DNA from: an uncultured Holophagaceae bacterium
Lineage (GTDB): Bacteria > Acidobacteriota > Holophagae > Holophagales > Holophagaceae
DNA length: 64,000 nucleotides
NCBI GenBank assembly: GCA_903857495.1
Contig: CAIOFF010000070.1
Coordinates: forward strand, 1-64,000
Reading direction: 5' to 3'
Shown: piece after piece, positions 36,035 to 46,830 of the stretch
Numbering within the stretch: position 1 is the stretch's first letter
Layout: the number at the start of each line of letters is the position of its first letter
The notes under the pieces: model-generated
What the model saw: only the letters and a program-made list of their open reading frames with translations
What the model was told of the DNA's origin: nothing
Database searches by the model: none
Program-made: the position numbers and the translations under genes

Positions 36035-36571
36035 TTACTTCCCGGTCTTGCCGGCCTTGCGGCGGATGACTTCGCCGGTATACATGACGCCCTTGCCCTT
36101 GTAAGGCTCGGGCTTGCGGTATTTCCGGATGTCGGCGGCGACCTGGCCCACGAGCTGCCGGTCGGTGCCGGTCACCACGATGTGGGTGGTCTTCTCGACA
36201 GCCATCGTGATGCCAGCGGGGGCTTCGTAGTTGATGGGGTGGCTGTAGCCGAGCTCCAGGTGGAGCTTGGCGCCGTCCATGGAGGCCTTGTAGCCGACGC
36301 CGACGATGTCCAGTTCCTTCTTCCAGCCCTCGGTCACGCCGACGACGGCGTTGTTGAGGAGGGCGCGGGTCAGGCCGTGGTAGGCACGGGTCTGGGCTTC
36401 TTCATTGGCGCGGAGCAGGGTGACGGAGTCGGCCTGGATGTCGAGCGTGATCCCACCAAGGATCGGGCAAATGAGCTTGCCCTTGACGCCTTCGACGACG
36501 GCCTCGGACCCGGTGACGGTGACAGTCACGCCCTTGGGCAGTGTCACGGGCTTCTTTCCGATTCGAGACAT
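36035..36571 (-). CDS. rplF: 50S ribosomal protein L6
   Basis: 178 residues, two repeated L6 folds: MSRIGKKPVTLPKGVTVTV at the start, LLNNAVVGVTEGWKKELDIVGVGYKA in the middle, and the diagnostic C-terminal RKYRKPEPYKGKGVMY. L6 lies near the sarcin-ricin loop and is required for factor binding. A small hairpin lies in the 48-nt gap between rpsH and this gene. Confidence 0.99.
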   Translation of the reverse strand: MSRIGKKPVTLPKGVTVTVTGSEAVVEGVKGKLICPILGGITLDIQADSVTLLRANEEAQTRAYHGLTRALLNNAVVGVTEGWKKELDIVGVGYKASMDGAKLHLELGYSHPINYEAPAGITMAVEKTTHIVVTGTDRQLVGQVAADIRKYRKPEPYKGKGVMYTGEVIRRKAGKTGK

Positions 36572-36588
36572 GGTTTATTCCTTAGATG

Positions 36589-36607
36589 AGGGCGGGGCTC
36601 CCGCCCT
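36589..36607. other. small GC hairpin between rpsH and rplF
   Basis: Arms agggcggg (36589-36596) and cccgccct (36600-36607) with a 3-nt loop, followed on the plus side by tttt. In the leftward mRNA it falls in the only sizeable gap of this part of the operon. Possible pause, processing or regulator-binding site. Confidence 0.5.
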
Positions 36608-36619
36608 TTTCAGGATGGG

Positions 36620-37015
36620 TTACCAGACGTGGGCGAGAACTTCGCCGCCAACGTTCTGCTTCCGAGCGTCCTTGCCCGTCAGGAGTCCCTTCGGGGTGGA
36701 CAGGATGGCGATGCCGAGGCCGCCGTGCACATCAGAGATATCCTGGGCGCCCGTGTAGATGCGAAGGCCGGGACGGGACACGCGGCGGAGGCCGTGGATC
36801 ACGTTCTGCTTATCCTTCACGTACTTCAGGTTGAGGATGATGTAGGCGCGGCCCTCGTGCTCCACTTCCTTGTAGGAGTGGATGTACCCTTCCTGCTTCA
36901 GGATGACGCAGAGCTGGGCCTTGATCTTGGAGGAAGGCACCACCACAGCATCGTGGCCGGCCATGATGCCGTTACGGATGCGGGTGAGGTAGTCAGCGAT
37001 GGGATCGGTGTTCAT
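36620..37015 (-). CDS. rpsH: 30S ribosomal protein S8
   Basis: 131 residues: DPIADYLTRIRNGIMAGHDAVVVPSSKIK, then ILKQEGYIHSY and RVSRPGLRIYTGAQD, ending DVHGGLGIAILSTPKGLLTG. S8 binds the central domain of 16S rRNA and in E. coli represses the spc operon by binding mRNA near the rplX-rplE junction. That junction here has an unusual structured spacer. Stop TAG-proximal gap of 48 nt to rplF. Confidence 0.98.
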   Translation of the reverse strand: MNTDPIADYLTRIRNGIMAGHDAVVVPSSKIKAQLCVILKQEGYIHSYKEVEHEGRAYIILNLKYVKDKQNVIHGLRRVSRPGLRIYTGAQDISDVHGGLGIAILSTPKGLLTGKDARKQNVGGEVLAHVW

Positions 37016-37027
37016 GGTCCCCTCTCC

Positions 37028-37213
37028 TTACCAACTTGACTTCTGGACGCCGGGCAGTTCGCCGTTGAGGGCGAGCTTCCGGAAGCACAGACGGCAGAGT
37101 TCAAACTTGCGCAGATAGCCTCGGGGCCGACCACACACCTTGCAGCGATTGCGGTGCTGGGTCGAGAACTTCGGCTTGCGCTGATCCTTGACGATTTTGG
37201 AAATCTTGGCCAT
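37028..37213 (-). CDS. rpsN: 30S ribosomal protein S14, zinc-binding (type Z)
   Basis: 61 residues, the short C+ form. Zinc ribbon ligands are [20 protein letters not shown], the classic CxxC-x12-CxxC of rpsN1/type Z. C-terminus [15 protein letters not shown] is diagnostic. Longer zinc-free S14 forms are about 100 residues. S14 completes the 30S head near the A site. Between rplE and rpsH. Confidence 0.98.
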   Translation of the reverse strand: MAKISKIVKDQRKPKFSTQHRNRCKVCGRPRGYLRKFELCRLCFRKLALNGELPGVQKSSW

Positions 37214-37230
37214 CGGTATGATCTCCTTGG

Positions 37231-37794
37231 CTACTTGCGGAAGGGCATACCGAGGTGACCCAGCAGGGCCCGCGCTTCGGCGTCATTCTTGGCGGTGGTC
37301 ACGAAGGTGATGTTCATGCCCTTCATCTTGTCCACCTTGGAATAGTCGATTTCCTGGAAGATCAGCTGATCCTTCAGGCCCAGGGTGTAGTTGCCGCGGC
37401 CGTCGAAGGACTTGGTGGGCACGCCACGGAAGTCACGGACACGGGGCAGGGACAGGGTCACCAGGCGGTCGAAGAACTCCCACATGCGGGGACCGCGCAG
37501 GGTCACCATGCAGGCGATGGGCATGCCGGCGCGCAGCTTGAACTGGGCGACACTCTTCTTGGCCTTGCGCACGATGGCCTTCTGGCCAACGATCGCGGTG
37601 AGCTCGTCAACGGCGACGTCGAGCACCTTGATGTTCTGGATGGCATCACCAACACCCATGTTGATGACGATCTTCTGCAGGCGGGGCACCTGCATGGCGG
37701 AAGAGAAGGCAAACTCCTCCGTGAGCTTCGAGACCACCTCCTGGTGGTAGCGAGCCTTGACGCGGGGCTCCGCGTGGCCTTGCGTGGCAGTCAT
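37231..37794 (-). CDS. rplE: 50S ribosomal protein L5
   Basis: 187 residues from ATG 37794, chosen because GGAGGA sits 5 nt upstream; earlier in-frame ATGs lack this and extend past the usual length. Core motifs: [61 protein letters not shown] and [11 protein letters not shown]5 binds 5S rRNA and contacts P-site tRNA. Unusually, it is separated from rplX by 367 nt. Confidence 0.98.
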   Translation of the reverse strand: MTATQGHAEPRVKARYHQEVVSKLTEEFAFSSAMQVPRLQKIVINMGVGDAIQNIKVLDVAVDELTAIVGQKAIVRKAKKSVAQFKLRAGMPIACMVTLRGPRMWEFFDRLVTLSLPRVRDFRGVPTKSFDGRGNYTLGLKDQLIFQEIDYSKVDKMKGMNITFVTTAKNDAEARALLGHLGMPFRK

Positions 37795-38161
37795 GGATTC
37801 CTCCATTTCCGAGGGGCGGCAATGCCCCAGGGGTTCGGGAGAGCGGGGGGGCTTGGGACGGCGGTCCGGCCCGTTTCCCCCCAACCTCAGTTGTCATGGC
37901 GCAGGATGCGCCGTGGATCTCCACCCCGCGCACGGGGCAGAACGGCTATCTTCCCACAGGAAAGGCCCGGAAGGAAGCGAAAAGGTCCGAGTGTGCAAAA
38001 GCAGGAGCAATCGGAGAACGATAGGCGAGGGACGGGCTCAGCCCGACCCAAGCGCGGGAGCCCGGGGGGAGGCTCCATGTCCACGAGCCCGGCGGGCGAG
38101 TGGGAGCAACGCATGGCGTTGCGTAACATGGAGGCGCGCAGCGCGGAACCCCCGGACAGCA
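37795..38161 (-). other. unusual structured spacer between rplX and rplE
   Basis: 367 nt inside an otherwise tightly packed operon. It holds a string of small inverted repeats: ggcgca/tgcgcc (37898-37912), gtgg/ccac (37913-37924), ccccg/cgggg (37924-37937), cgggct/agcccg (38033-38045), ggagcc/ggctcc (38057-38076), gcccg/cgggc (38087-38097) and gcaacgc/gcgttgc (38106-38122). A 91-codon open frame crosses it but shows no domain or sensible composition. Could be an inserted repeat element, an mRNA processing region or an autoregulatory leader for rplE. Confidence 0.6.
38136..38154. repeat. copy 1 of a shared GGAACCCCC element next to rplX
   Basis: gcgcagcgcggaacccccg lies just past the rplX stop codon. 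A longer relative, gcgcagcg(11 nt)ggaacccccg, lies just past the fusA stop at 44100-44129. Both abut the 3' end of leftward genes, suggesting a dispersed intergenic repeat or a downstream stem structure. Confidence 0.4.
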
Positions 38162-38434
38162 CTAGGCCCGCTTGCGCGTGCCCTTGCCCGTCTTGGCGTC
38201 GAGGAGCATGACGTTGGAGGCGTGAATCGGGGCCTCCTTCTCCAGGATCCCGCCACCCTCACCGGTCTGGGGGTTGGGCTTGGTGGCCTTCTTGATCAGG
38301 TTGAGGCCGGTGACCACCACGCGGTTGTTGGAGGGGCTGACCTTGGCGATGGTCCCGGTCTTGCCCTTTTCCTTGCCGGCGATGATGACGACCTGGTCGC
38401 CCTTCTTCAGCTTCATCTTGGTCGTGGTTTCCAT
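38162..38434 (-). CDS. rplX: 50S ribosomal protein L24
   Basis: 90 residues from ATG 38434, which overlaps the rplN stop as TGATG. A TTG one codon earlier is possible but unnecessary. KOW motif: [23 protein letters not shown]; then [20 protein letters not shown] and [20 protein letters not shown]24 initiates large-subunit assembly. It is followed not by rplE but by the 367-nt spacer. Confidence 0.98.
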   Translation of the reverse strand: METTTKMKLKKGDQVVIIAGKEKGKTGTIAKVSPSNNRVVVTGLNLIKKATKPNPQTGEGGGILEKEAPIHASNVMLLDAKTGKGTRKRA

Positions 38435-38802
38435 CAAAGCACCTCAGGGGCCAGGGAGACGATCTTCATGTACTTCCGCTCGCGCAGTTCACGGGCCACG
38501 GGGCCGAACACGCGGGTGCCGACGGGCTCGCCATCCTTCTTGATGATGACGGCGGCGTTCTCGTCGAAGCGGATGTACGAACCGTCCTTGCGACGGAAGG
38601 CTTTGCGCTGGCGGACGATGACGGCCTGGACAACGGCCTTCTTCTTCACAGTGCCGCCAGGAATCGCTTCCTTGACAGAGGCCGTGATGACGTCGCCGAG
38701 CTGGGCGATCCTGCCGACACCGCCGCCCAGGGGCAGGATGCAGCAGATCTTCTTGGCGCCGGAGTTATCGGCGACGGTGAGCATGGTTCCCATCTGGATC
38801 AT
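38434..38802 (-). CDS. rplN: 50S ribosomal protein L14
   Basis: 122 residues: [60 protein letters not shown] and [19 protein letters not shown] followed by [13 protein letters not shown]. Complete L14 fold; it contacts the 30S subunit at bridge B8. Nine nt after rpsQ and overlapping rplX by one nt. Confidence 0.99.
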   Translation of the reverse strand: MIQMGTMLTVADNSGAKKICCILPLGGGVGRIAQLGDVITASVKEAIPGGTVKKKAVVQAVIVRQRKAFRRKDGSYIRFDENAAVIIKKDGEPVGTRVFGPVARELRERKYMKIVSLAPEVL

Positions 38803-38811
38803 GTGAGCTCC

Positions 38812-39069
38812 TTACTCGCCGGCCTTCTGGACGATCTCGAGGACCATCCAGCGCTTGCGCTTGGAAAGGGGGCGGGTCTCTACGATCTTGACCACGTCGC
38901 CAATGGAGCAGGCGTTGGTCTCGTCGTGAGCCATAAACTTGGCGGTCTGCTTGACGGTGCGGTGGTAGAGCGGGTGCTGGAACTTGCGCTCCACCTTCAC
39001 CACCACGGTCTTGTCGGCCTTGTTGGAGACCACCACGCCGTTACGAGTCATCTTGGTTTCGAGGCTCAT
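38812..39069 (-). CDS. rpsQ: 30S ribosomal protein S17
   Basis: 85 residues, OB fold: [60 protein letters not shown] and [15 protein letters not shown]17 is a primary binder of the 16S 5' domain. Eight nt after rpmC. Confidence 0.98.
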   Translation of the reverse strand: MSLETKMTRNGVVVSNKADKTVVVKVERKFQHPLYHRTVKQTAKFMAHDETNACSIGDVVKIVETRPLSKRKRWMVLEIVQKAGE

Positions 39070-39077
39070 GGGTTCTC

Positions 39078-39278
39078 CTAGGCCAGCTTGGTGGCCAAGG
39101 CCGTCTTGACGCGGGCGAGCTCACGACGGGTCTTGCGGACCTCGGCAGTGTTCTCGACCTGGCCCACGGCGTGCTGGAAGCGGAGGGTAAAGCGCTTGGC
39201 GGCCAGTTCGGCCTCCAGCTGCGCCAGTTCCTCCACACTCTTGCCGGTCAACTCGGAAAAGGGATTCTTCTTGGACAT
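39078..39278 (-). CDS. rpmC: 50S ribosomal protein L29
   Basis: 66 residues from ATG 39278, supported by GGAGGAG 8 nt upstream; a GTG three codons earlier overlaps that site and is less likely. Two long helices: [20 protein letters not shown] and [20 protein letters not shown], ending [13 protein letters not shown]29 lies at the tunnel exit next to L23, where chaperones dock. Confidence 0.97.
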   Translation of the reverse strand: MSKKNPFSELTGKSVEELAQLEAELAAKRFTLRFQHAVGQVENTAEVRKTRRELARVKTALATKLA

Positions 39279-39283
39279 GGCTC

Positions 39284-39703
39284 TCACTCCTCCGGCGGCG
39301 TGCGGGTGATGAACTCAGACGCCACAGACAGCTTCATCTGGGCCAGGCGCAGCGCCTCGCGTGCGGTTTCCTCGGTCACACCTTCCATCTCGAAGAGGAT
39401 GCGTCCGGGACGGATCACCGCCACCCAGCCGTCCGGAGCTCCCTTGCCAGAGCCCATGCGGGTTTCCGCGGGCTTGGAAGTGGTTGGACGATCGGGGAAG
39501 ATGCGGATCCAGATCTTGCCGCCGCGCTTGATGTGGCGGGTCATGGCGATACGGGCAGCTTCGATCTCACGGTTGGTGAGCCAGCAGTGCTCCATCGCCT
39601 TGAGGCCGAAATCGCCAAAGGCGAGCTCGTTGCCACGGGTGGCGACGCCGCGGGTGCGGCCCTTCATGGTTTTGCGGTTCTTGACCTTCTTGGGCATCAG
39701 CAT
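39284..39703 (-). CDS. rplP: 50S ribosomal protein L16
   Basis: About 139 residues; ATG 39697 (MPKKVKNRK) is an equally good start two codons later. Motifs: [80 protein letters not shown]16 supports the A-site tRNA and peptidyl-transferase centre. Between rpsC and rpmC. Confidence 0.98.
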   Translation of the reverse strand: MLMPKKVKNRKTMKGRTRGVATRGNELAFGDFGLKAMEHCWLTNREIEAARIAMTRHIKRGGKIWIRIFPDRPTTSKPAETRMGSGKGAPDGWVAVIRPGRILFEMEGVTEETAREALRLAQMKLSVASEFITRTPPEE

Positions 39704-39712
39704 GGATTCACC

Positions 39713-40360
39713 TCAGCGCTTCACGGTCTCGGCAACCTGGTCGCCCAGATTCACCCAGACCTTGATGCCGATGATCCCGTAGGTCGTGCGGGCCTCGGCG
39801 AAACCGTAGTCAACACCCGCGCGAATGGTCTGCAGGGGCATCTGGCCGGAGAGGTAGTCCTCGGTCCGGGCGATCTCGGCGCCGTTCAGGCGGCCGGAGA
39901 CCTTGATCTTGAAACCCTTGGCGCCGAAGCGGATCGCAGCTTCCTCCGCCTTGCGCATGGCGCGGCGGAAGGCGATGCGGCGCTCGAGCTGCTGGGCAAC
40001 ACCCTCGGCCACGAGCTGGGCGTCCACTTCAGGCTTCTTGATCTCCTGGATGTCGACGGACACGGGGCGGTTCAGGCGCTTCTGGAGGTCTTCGCGGAGC
40101 TTGTCGATCTCAGCACCCTTGCGGCCGATGACGATGCCGGGGCGGGCGGTGTAGATGCGCACGGTGACCTTGTCGGCAGCGCGCTCGATGTCGATCTTCG
40201 AGACCATCGCGTTCAGGCTGTGCAGTTGCTTCTTGAGTTCGCGGCGGAGCTTGATGTCCTCGTGGAGCAGCAGCGCGTAGTCGCGCTTCGAGAACCACTT
40301 GCTGTGCCAGTTCTTCTGGTAGACAAGGCGGAACCCGTACGGGTGAACTTTCTGACCCAT
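39713..40360 (-). CDS. rpsC: 30S ribosomal protein S3
   Basis: 215 residues: [20 protein letters not shown], a KH domain with the [20 protein letters not shown] loop, and a C-terminal domain with [13 protein letters not shown]-like core ([20 protein letters not shown]) and [10 protein letters not shown]-like end. S3 lines the mRNA entry tunnel. Follows rplV by 2 nt. Confidence 0.98.
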   Translation of the reverse strand: MGQKVHPYGFRLVYQKNWHSKWFSKRDYALLLHEDIKLRRELKKQLHSLNAMVSKIDIERAADKVTVRIYTARPGIVIGRKGAEIDKLREDLQKRLNRPVSVDIQEIKKPEVDAQLVAEGVAQQLERRIAFRRAMRKAEEAAIRFGAKGFKIKVSGRLNGAEIARTEDYLSGQMPLQTIRAGVDYGFAEARTTYGIIGIKVWVNLGDQVAETVKR

Positions 40361-40362
40361 GA

Positions 40363-40719
40363 CTACTCCTCCCCGGCCGCGGATGCGAGCTGGATGGTGA
40401 TGTGGCAGGTGCGCTTCTGAACCCGGTAGGCACGGCCCATGGGTGCAGGGCGGACGCGCTTCATGCGGAAGCCCTCGTCCACGAATGCGGTCTTCACCAG
40501 CAGCTCATCGGGATTGACAGAGGGATTCTTGTCGATGGCGTTGGCCACGGCGGAATCCAGCAGTTTGCGGATGGGGGCAGCGGCATACTTCTTGGCCTGC
40601 GTGAGGACCCACTGGGCCTCGCCGACATGCTTGCCGCGGATGAGGTCCACCACGAGGCGGGCCTTCTGGGCCGAGCCGCGCAGGTGGCGAACGGTGGCGG
40701 TAGAAACGATCTGTGCCAT
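40363..40719 (-). CDS. rplV: 50S ribosomal protein L22
   Basis: 118 residues: [53 protein letters not shown], and the long beta-hairpin ([20 protein letters not shown]) that lines the exit tunnel, where macrolide-resistance changes occur in other species. Two nt separate it from both neighbours' coding ends. Confidence 0.98.
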   Translation of the reverse strand: MAQIVSTATVRHLRGSAQKARLVVDLIRGKHVGEAQWVLTQAKKYAAAPIRKLLDSAVANAIDKNPSVNPDELLVKTAFVDEGFRMKRVRPAPMGRAYRVQKRTCHITIQLASAAGEE

Positions 40720-40721
40720 CG

Positions 40722-41006
40722 CTATTTCCCCTTCGCCTTGGTATCTGCCTTGCCGGCATGACCCTTGAACGTGCGGGTCATGGAGAACTCGCCCAGCTTG
40801 TGGCCGATCATGTTCTCAGTGACATAGACAGGAATGAACTTGTTGCCGTTGTGGACGGCGAGGGTAAGACCGATCATCTGCGGAACGACGGTGGAGCGGC
40901 GGGACCAGGTCTTGATCACGCGCTTGTCGTTCGCCGCCTGGGCGACTTCCACCTTCTTCTGGAGGTGGGCGTCAATGAACGGGCCTTTTTTCAGGGAACG
41001 TGCCAT
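40722..41006 (-). CDS. rpsS: 30S ribosomal protein S19
   Basis: 94 residues: [60 protein letters not shown] and [15 protein letters not shown], all diagnostic. S19 sits in the 30S head with S13. Between rplB and rplV. Confidence 0.99.
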   Translation of the reverse strand: MARSLKKGPFIDAHLQKKVEVAQAANDKRVIKTWSRRSTVVPQMIGLTLAVHNGNKFIPVYVTENMIGHKLGEFSMTRTFKGHAGKADTKAKGK

Positions 41007-41017
41007 TGTCGGGCCTC

Positions 41018-41839
41018 CTAGTTGATCCGCTTGACGATGAACTTATCCGTGCGACGGTTGCCACGGGTCTTGTAGCCGCGGGTCGGCTGGCCCCAGGGCG
41101 TCACAGGGTGACGACCACCGGAAGTCCTGCCCTCGCCGCCACCATGGGGGTGGTCGACGGGGTTCATGACCACGCCGCGGACGGTGGGACGAACCCCCAT
41201 CCAACGGGTGCGGCCGGCCTTGCCGATCTGGATGTTCTCGTGCTGCAGGTTGCCGACCGTGCCGATCGTCGCATAGCAGTCCAGGTGAATCTTGCGGATC
41301 TCACCGGAGGGCATGCGGAGCTGGGCGTAGTCGTCCTCCTTCGCCACGAGCTGGGCGAAGGTGCCGGCGGCGCGGGCGATCTGGCCACCCTTGCCGGGCT
41401 TCATCTCGATGTTGTGCACCGTGTTGCCGACCGGGATGTTCCGGAGGGGAAGCGCGTTGCCCACCAGGATGTCGGCGGTCTTGCCAGCCACCACGACGCG
41501 GCCCACTTCCAGGCCGTCGGGGGCCAGGATGTAGCGCTTCTCGCCGTCGGAGTAGACCAGCAGGGCGATGCGGGCGGTGCGGTTGGGGTCGTACTCGATC
41601 GTGGCCACCTTGGCGGGCACTTCGAGCTTGTTGCGCTTGAAGTCGATGATCCGGTACTGGCGCTTGTGGCCACCGCCGATGTGGCGGGTGGTGATCCGGC
41701 CGGTGTTGGAGCGGCCTCCAGTGCGGTTTCGCTTGGAAATCAGGGAACGCTCAGGCGTGTCCGTGGTGATTTCCTCGAAGCCGAACTTGGACATGCCGCG
41801 CTGACCAGGGGTCGTTGGCTTGAGCTGTTTGATGCTCAT
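41018..41839 (-). CDS. rplB: 50S ribosomal protein L2
   Basis: 273 residues, standard length. [20 protein letters not shown] in the N-terminal half, two SH3-like/OB domains, and the C-terminal [20 protein letters not shown] that holds the conserved His near the peptidyl-transferase centre. L2 is a primary 23S binder and forms bridge B7b. Between rplW and rpsS. Confidence 0.99.
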   Translation of the reverse strand: MSIKQLKPTTPGQRGMSKFGFEEITTDTPERSLISKRNRTGGRSNTGRITTRHIGGGHKRQYRIIDFKRNKLEVPAKVATIEYDPNRTARIALLVYSDGEKRYILAPDGLEVGRVVVAGKTADILVGNALPLRNIPVGNTVHNIEMKPGKGGQIARAAGTFAQLVAKEDDYAQLRMPSGEIRKIHLDCYATIGTVGNLQHENIQIGKAGRTRWMGVRPTVRGVVMNPVDHPHGGGEGRTSGGRHPVTPWGQPTRGYKTRGNRRTDKFIVKRIN

Positions 41840-41913
41840 GGTTGTCCTCTTGCCTCAGGGTTGAAAGGGGCGGGCGATAATGGGCAAAGCTTGTCCGTCC
41901 GCCATGGAATCGC

Positions 41914-42189
41914 CTACTCGGACGCGGGTGCGCCCTCGGCGAGCTCGACATAGGCCTTCTTGCGGGGGCTGGAAGTCCCCACGAAACGGCCCAGCCGCTT
42001 GGTCCGGCTCGGAATCCGCACGGTGCGGATGTTCTTCACCTTGGACTGGAGAAGCAGTTCGACTGCTTCCCGGATCTGGTGCTTGGTGGCCCAAGTGGCC
42101 ACTTCGAACACCTGGATGTTCTTCTCCCGGAGGAGCTGGCCCTTCTCCGTGAGGAGGGGCTTGCGGATCACGTCAAAGATCTTGGTCAT
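41914..42189 (-). CDS. rplW: 50S ribosomal protein L23
   Basis: 91 residues: FDVIRKPLLTEKGQLLREKN, FEVATWATKHQIREAVELLL, KVKNIRTVRIPSRTKRLGRF. L23 docks trigger factor and SRP at the tunnel exit. The stop overlaps rplD's region by 4 nt at the start side; the gap to rplB (74 nt) is the largest in the S10 segment and shows no strong structure. Confidence 0.97.
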   Translation of the reverse strand: MTKIFDVIRKPLLTEKGQLLREKNIQVFEVATWATKHQIREAVELLLQSKVKNIRTVRIPSRTKRLGRFVGTSSPRKKAYVELAEGAPASE

Positions 42190-42821
42190 GGCTTCACAAC
42201 CTCCTGAAGGGCCAGGACGGCTTCCTTGGAGAAGATCACCTGGTCGTACTTGAGGAGCTCATAGACGTTCACGCCCAGGCTCTCGACGGTCTGCAGCTTC
42301 GGGTTGTTGCCGGCGGCCATGGTGAGCTTTTCGCTGGCTTCGGTGCCGACCAGGAGGGCCGAACCGGTGACGCCGAGCTTGCCGAGGGTCTGGACCAGGG
42401 TCTTGGTCTTGTGGGACACGACGTCCCAGTTCTCGACCACCATGATCTGGCCGCTCGCCAGCTTGGCGGACAGCGCGTTGCGCAGTGCGGCGCGACGGGC
42501 CTTCTTGGGGAAGGCGTAATCGTAGGAACGGGGGTGCGGACCGTGGGTGGTGCCGCCGCCCTTCCAGAGCGGGCTGCGGATGGAGCCCACACGGGCGCGG
42601 CCGGTGCCCTTCTGCTTCCAGAGCTTCTTGCCGGAGCCGCTGACTTCCCACTTGTCCTTGGTCTTCGCGGTGCCTGCGCGCCGCTTGGCCAGGAAGTGGC
42701 GGACCGCTTCCCAGATCAGGTGCTGGTTCACGTCTTCGAGCTTGAACACTTCAGGCAGGAGCTCGACGGTGTCGACCTGCTTGTTCTCGAGACTGAGTAC
42801 GGGGTGCTGGAAGGCTGCCAT
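42186..42821 (-). CDS. rplD: 50S ribosomal protein L4
   Basis: 211 residues from ATG 42821, supported by GGAGG within the rplC end. Conserved loop that reaches the exit tunnel: KKLWKQKGTGRARVGSIRSP, LWKGGGTTHGPHPRSYDYAF and PKKARRAALRNALSAKLASG. In E. coli L4 represses the S10 operon; no such leader was recognised here. Overlaps rplW by 4 nt. Confidence 0.98.
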   Translation of the reverse strand: MAAFQHPVLSLENKQVDTVELLPEVFKLEDVNQHLIWEAVRHFLAKRRAGTAKTKDKWEVSGSGKKLWKQKGTGRARVGSIRSPLWKGGGTTHGPHPRSYDYAFPKKARRAALRNALSAKLASGQIMVVENWDVVSHKTKTLVQTLGKLGVTGSALLVGTEASEKLTMAAGNNPKLQTVESLGVNVYELLKYDQVIFSKEAVLALQEVVKP

Positions 42822-42822
42822 C

Positions 42823-43449
42823 TTAGGCCTCCTGCTTGATGACGATGTACCCACCCTTGGGGCCGGGGACGGCACCCTTGATGAGGAGCAGGTTGTTCTC
42901 GACGTCCACCTTGGCGATCTCCAGGTTGCGGACGGTCACCTGGGCGTCGCCCATGTGGCCGGGCATCCGGACGCCAGGAAAGACGCGGCTGGGATAGCTG
43001 GACTGGCCGATGGAGCCGGGAGCACGGTGGAACATGGAGCCGTGGGTCGCGCGGCCGCCGGAGAAGTGGTGCCGCTTGATGACGCCGGCGAACCCCTTGC
43101 CCTTGCTGATGCCGGTGACGTTCACCTTGGTCTTCGCCTCGAAGGCGCTGGCCAGGACACTGTCGCCGGGCTTGGATTCGTCCGTGGCATCCACCTTGAT
43201 CTCGCGCAGCACGCGGACCGGAGCGACGCCCTGCTTCTCGCAGTGGCCCTTCTCAGCCTTGGTGGCGCGTTTGCCGCCGTTGGGATCCACGAAGCCGATC
43301 TGCACCGCCTCGTAGCCATCCTTGGCGGAGGTCTTGCGCATCACGACGACGCAGGGGCCAGCCTGGATGACAGTCACGGGGACGACCTGTCCCTGCTCAT
43401 TGAAGATCTGGGTCATGCCCAGCTTCTTGCCGATGATTCCTTTTGACAT
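42823..43449 (-). CDS. rplC: 50S ribosomal protein L3
   Basis: 208 residues: [36 protein letters not shown], and the extended loop [20 protein letters not shown] that approaches the peptidyl-transferase centre, then [21 protein letters not shown]3 starts 23S 3'-domain assembly. 14 nt after rpsJ; rplD begins 1 nt past its stop. Confidence 0.98.
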   Translation of the reverse strand: MSKGIIGKKLGMTQIFNEQGQVVPVTVIQAGPCVVVMRKTSAKDGYEAVQIGFVDPNGGKRATKAEKGHCEKQGVAPVRVLREIKVDATDESKPGDSVLASAFEAKTKVNVTGISKGKGFAGVIKRHHFSGGRATHGSMFHRAPGSIGQSSYPSRVFPGVRMPGHMGDAQVTVRNLEIAKVDVENNLLLIKGAVPGPKGGYIVIKQEA

Positions 43450-43463
43450 GATCTCTCCCCCCT

Positions 43464-43790
43464 CTACCGGTTGCCCTGGCGACTGAAGACCTTGATCTCC
43501 ACGTCGACGCCAGCAGGCAGGTCGAGACGCATCAGCGTGTCCACGGTGTTCTGAGTGGGGTTCAGGATGTCCAGCAGGCGCTTGTGCGTGCGGATCTCGA
43601 ACTGGTCCCGGCTCTTCTTGTCGACGTGGGGGCTGCGGTTGACGGTGTACTTGTTCGTGCGGGTGGGGAGGGGGATGGGCCCTGCCACCTGGGCGCCCGT
43701 GCGCTTGGCGGTGTCCACGATCTCACGGGTGCTCTGGTCGAGCAGACGGTGGTCGAAGGCACGCAGGCGGATGCGGATGTTGTCTTTCAT
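43464..43790 (-). CDS. rpsJ: 30S ribosomal protein S10
   Basis: 108 residues from ATG 43790, preceded by GGAG. Motifs: [40 protein letters not shown], and [20 protein letters not shown] then DILNPTQ. S10 also acts as NusE in antitermination. First gene of the S10 segment with its own promoter; no tuf gene precedes it. Confidence 0.98.
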   Translation of the reverse strand: MKDNIRIRLRAFDHRLLDQSTREIVDTAKRTGAQVAGPIPLPTRTNKYTVNRSPHVDKKSRDQFEIRTHKRLLDILNPTQNTVDTLMRLDLPAGVDVEIKVFSRQGNR

Positions 43791-43879
43791 GTTCACTCCA
43801 TTGGGACGGAGACCGTCCATAGACGTGGGGCGCTGACCGCCCATGTGGATCCGTCCCGGAAACAGGGACAGGGCTGATC

Positions 43880-43907
43880 AGCATAACAAAAGCCGCTGTA
43901 AAATCAA
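43880..43907 (-). promoter_or_regulatory. sigma70-type promoter of the S10 operon
   Basis: Read leftward: -35 TTGATT (43907-43902), 16-bp spacer, -10 TATGCT (43885-43880). Good match to consensus. It is placed about 90 nt before the rpsJ start and lies inside the hairpin described at 43888-43917. Confidence 0.7.
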
Positions 43908-43917
43908 CGGCTTTTTT
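43888..43917. terminator. terminator-like hairpin downstream of fusA, overlapping the rpsJ promoter
   Basis: Arms aaaagccg (43888-43895) and cggctttt (43908-43915) with a 12-nt loop; T-runs lie on both sides (tttttt rightward, TTTTGTT leftward). It could stop read-through from fusA while the -35/spacer of the S10 promoter lie in the same bases. Confidence 0.65.
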
Positions 43918-44133
43918 GGAAGAACGCACGACCTCCCGTGGGAGGAAGCGGTGGATCAGGAGGCCCGGCAACCTTGCGGTTCGGGAAACGGCCTCACCCC
44001 GAGAGGGGCTTAGACTGCAGGTAATACAAGCGGTTGTTCGTGTTGATTGCGATGAGGGCCGGCTTTGCTGGACCGAATCGCAGGGGTGCGGGGGTGTGCG
44101 CGCAGCGAATGCGGAGCGTGGAACCCCCGCAGA
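43918..44133 (-). other. fusA-rpsJ gap, no gene
   Basis: Together with 43791-43917 this is a 343-nt gap where tuf would usually lie. The part next to fusA contains gggggt/accccc arms (44090-44128 area) around a cgcagcgaatgcgg core and resembles the element near rplX. No credible ORF is present. Confidence 0.5.
44100..44129. repeat. copy 2 of the shared GGAACCCCC element next to fusA
   Basis: gcgcagcg, an 11-nt interruption, then ggaacccccg, five bases beyond the fusA stop. Related to 38136-38154 beside rplX. Part of a larger imperfect hairpin with the gggggtg at 44090. Confidence 0.4.
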
Positions 44134-46242
<2,109 letters not shown>

Positions 46243-46304
46243 TGCGGCCTCCTGAAAGGATCAAATCGGAATCGGATTCGAGGGTGCTTCAAAGACCTTC
46301 GCGA

Positions 46305-46331
46305 GAGGAGCCGCCAAGCCGGCGGCTCCTC
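46305..46331. other. hairpin between rpsG and fusA
   Basis: Arms gaggagccgcc (46305-46315) and ggcggctcctc (46321-46331), 11-bp perfect stem with a 5-nt loop, in the 105-nt rpsG-fusA gap. No T-run on the leftward strand. Possible attenuator, processing site or repressor-binding site for the str operon. Confidence 0.6.
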
Positions 46332-46347
46332 CCGGTCTTGGGTGCTG

Positions 46348-46821
<474 letters not shown>

Positions 46822-46830
46822 TCACCTCAC

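Noticed and set aside
37887-38162. 91-codon leftward ORF in the rplX-rplE spacer
   Set aside because: No Shine-Dalgarno, composition dictated by the hairpins, no domain; treated as a by-product of the structured spacer.
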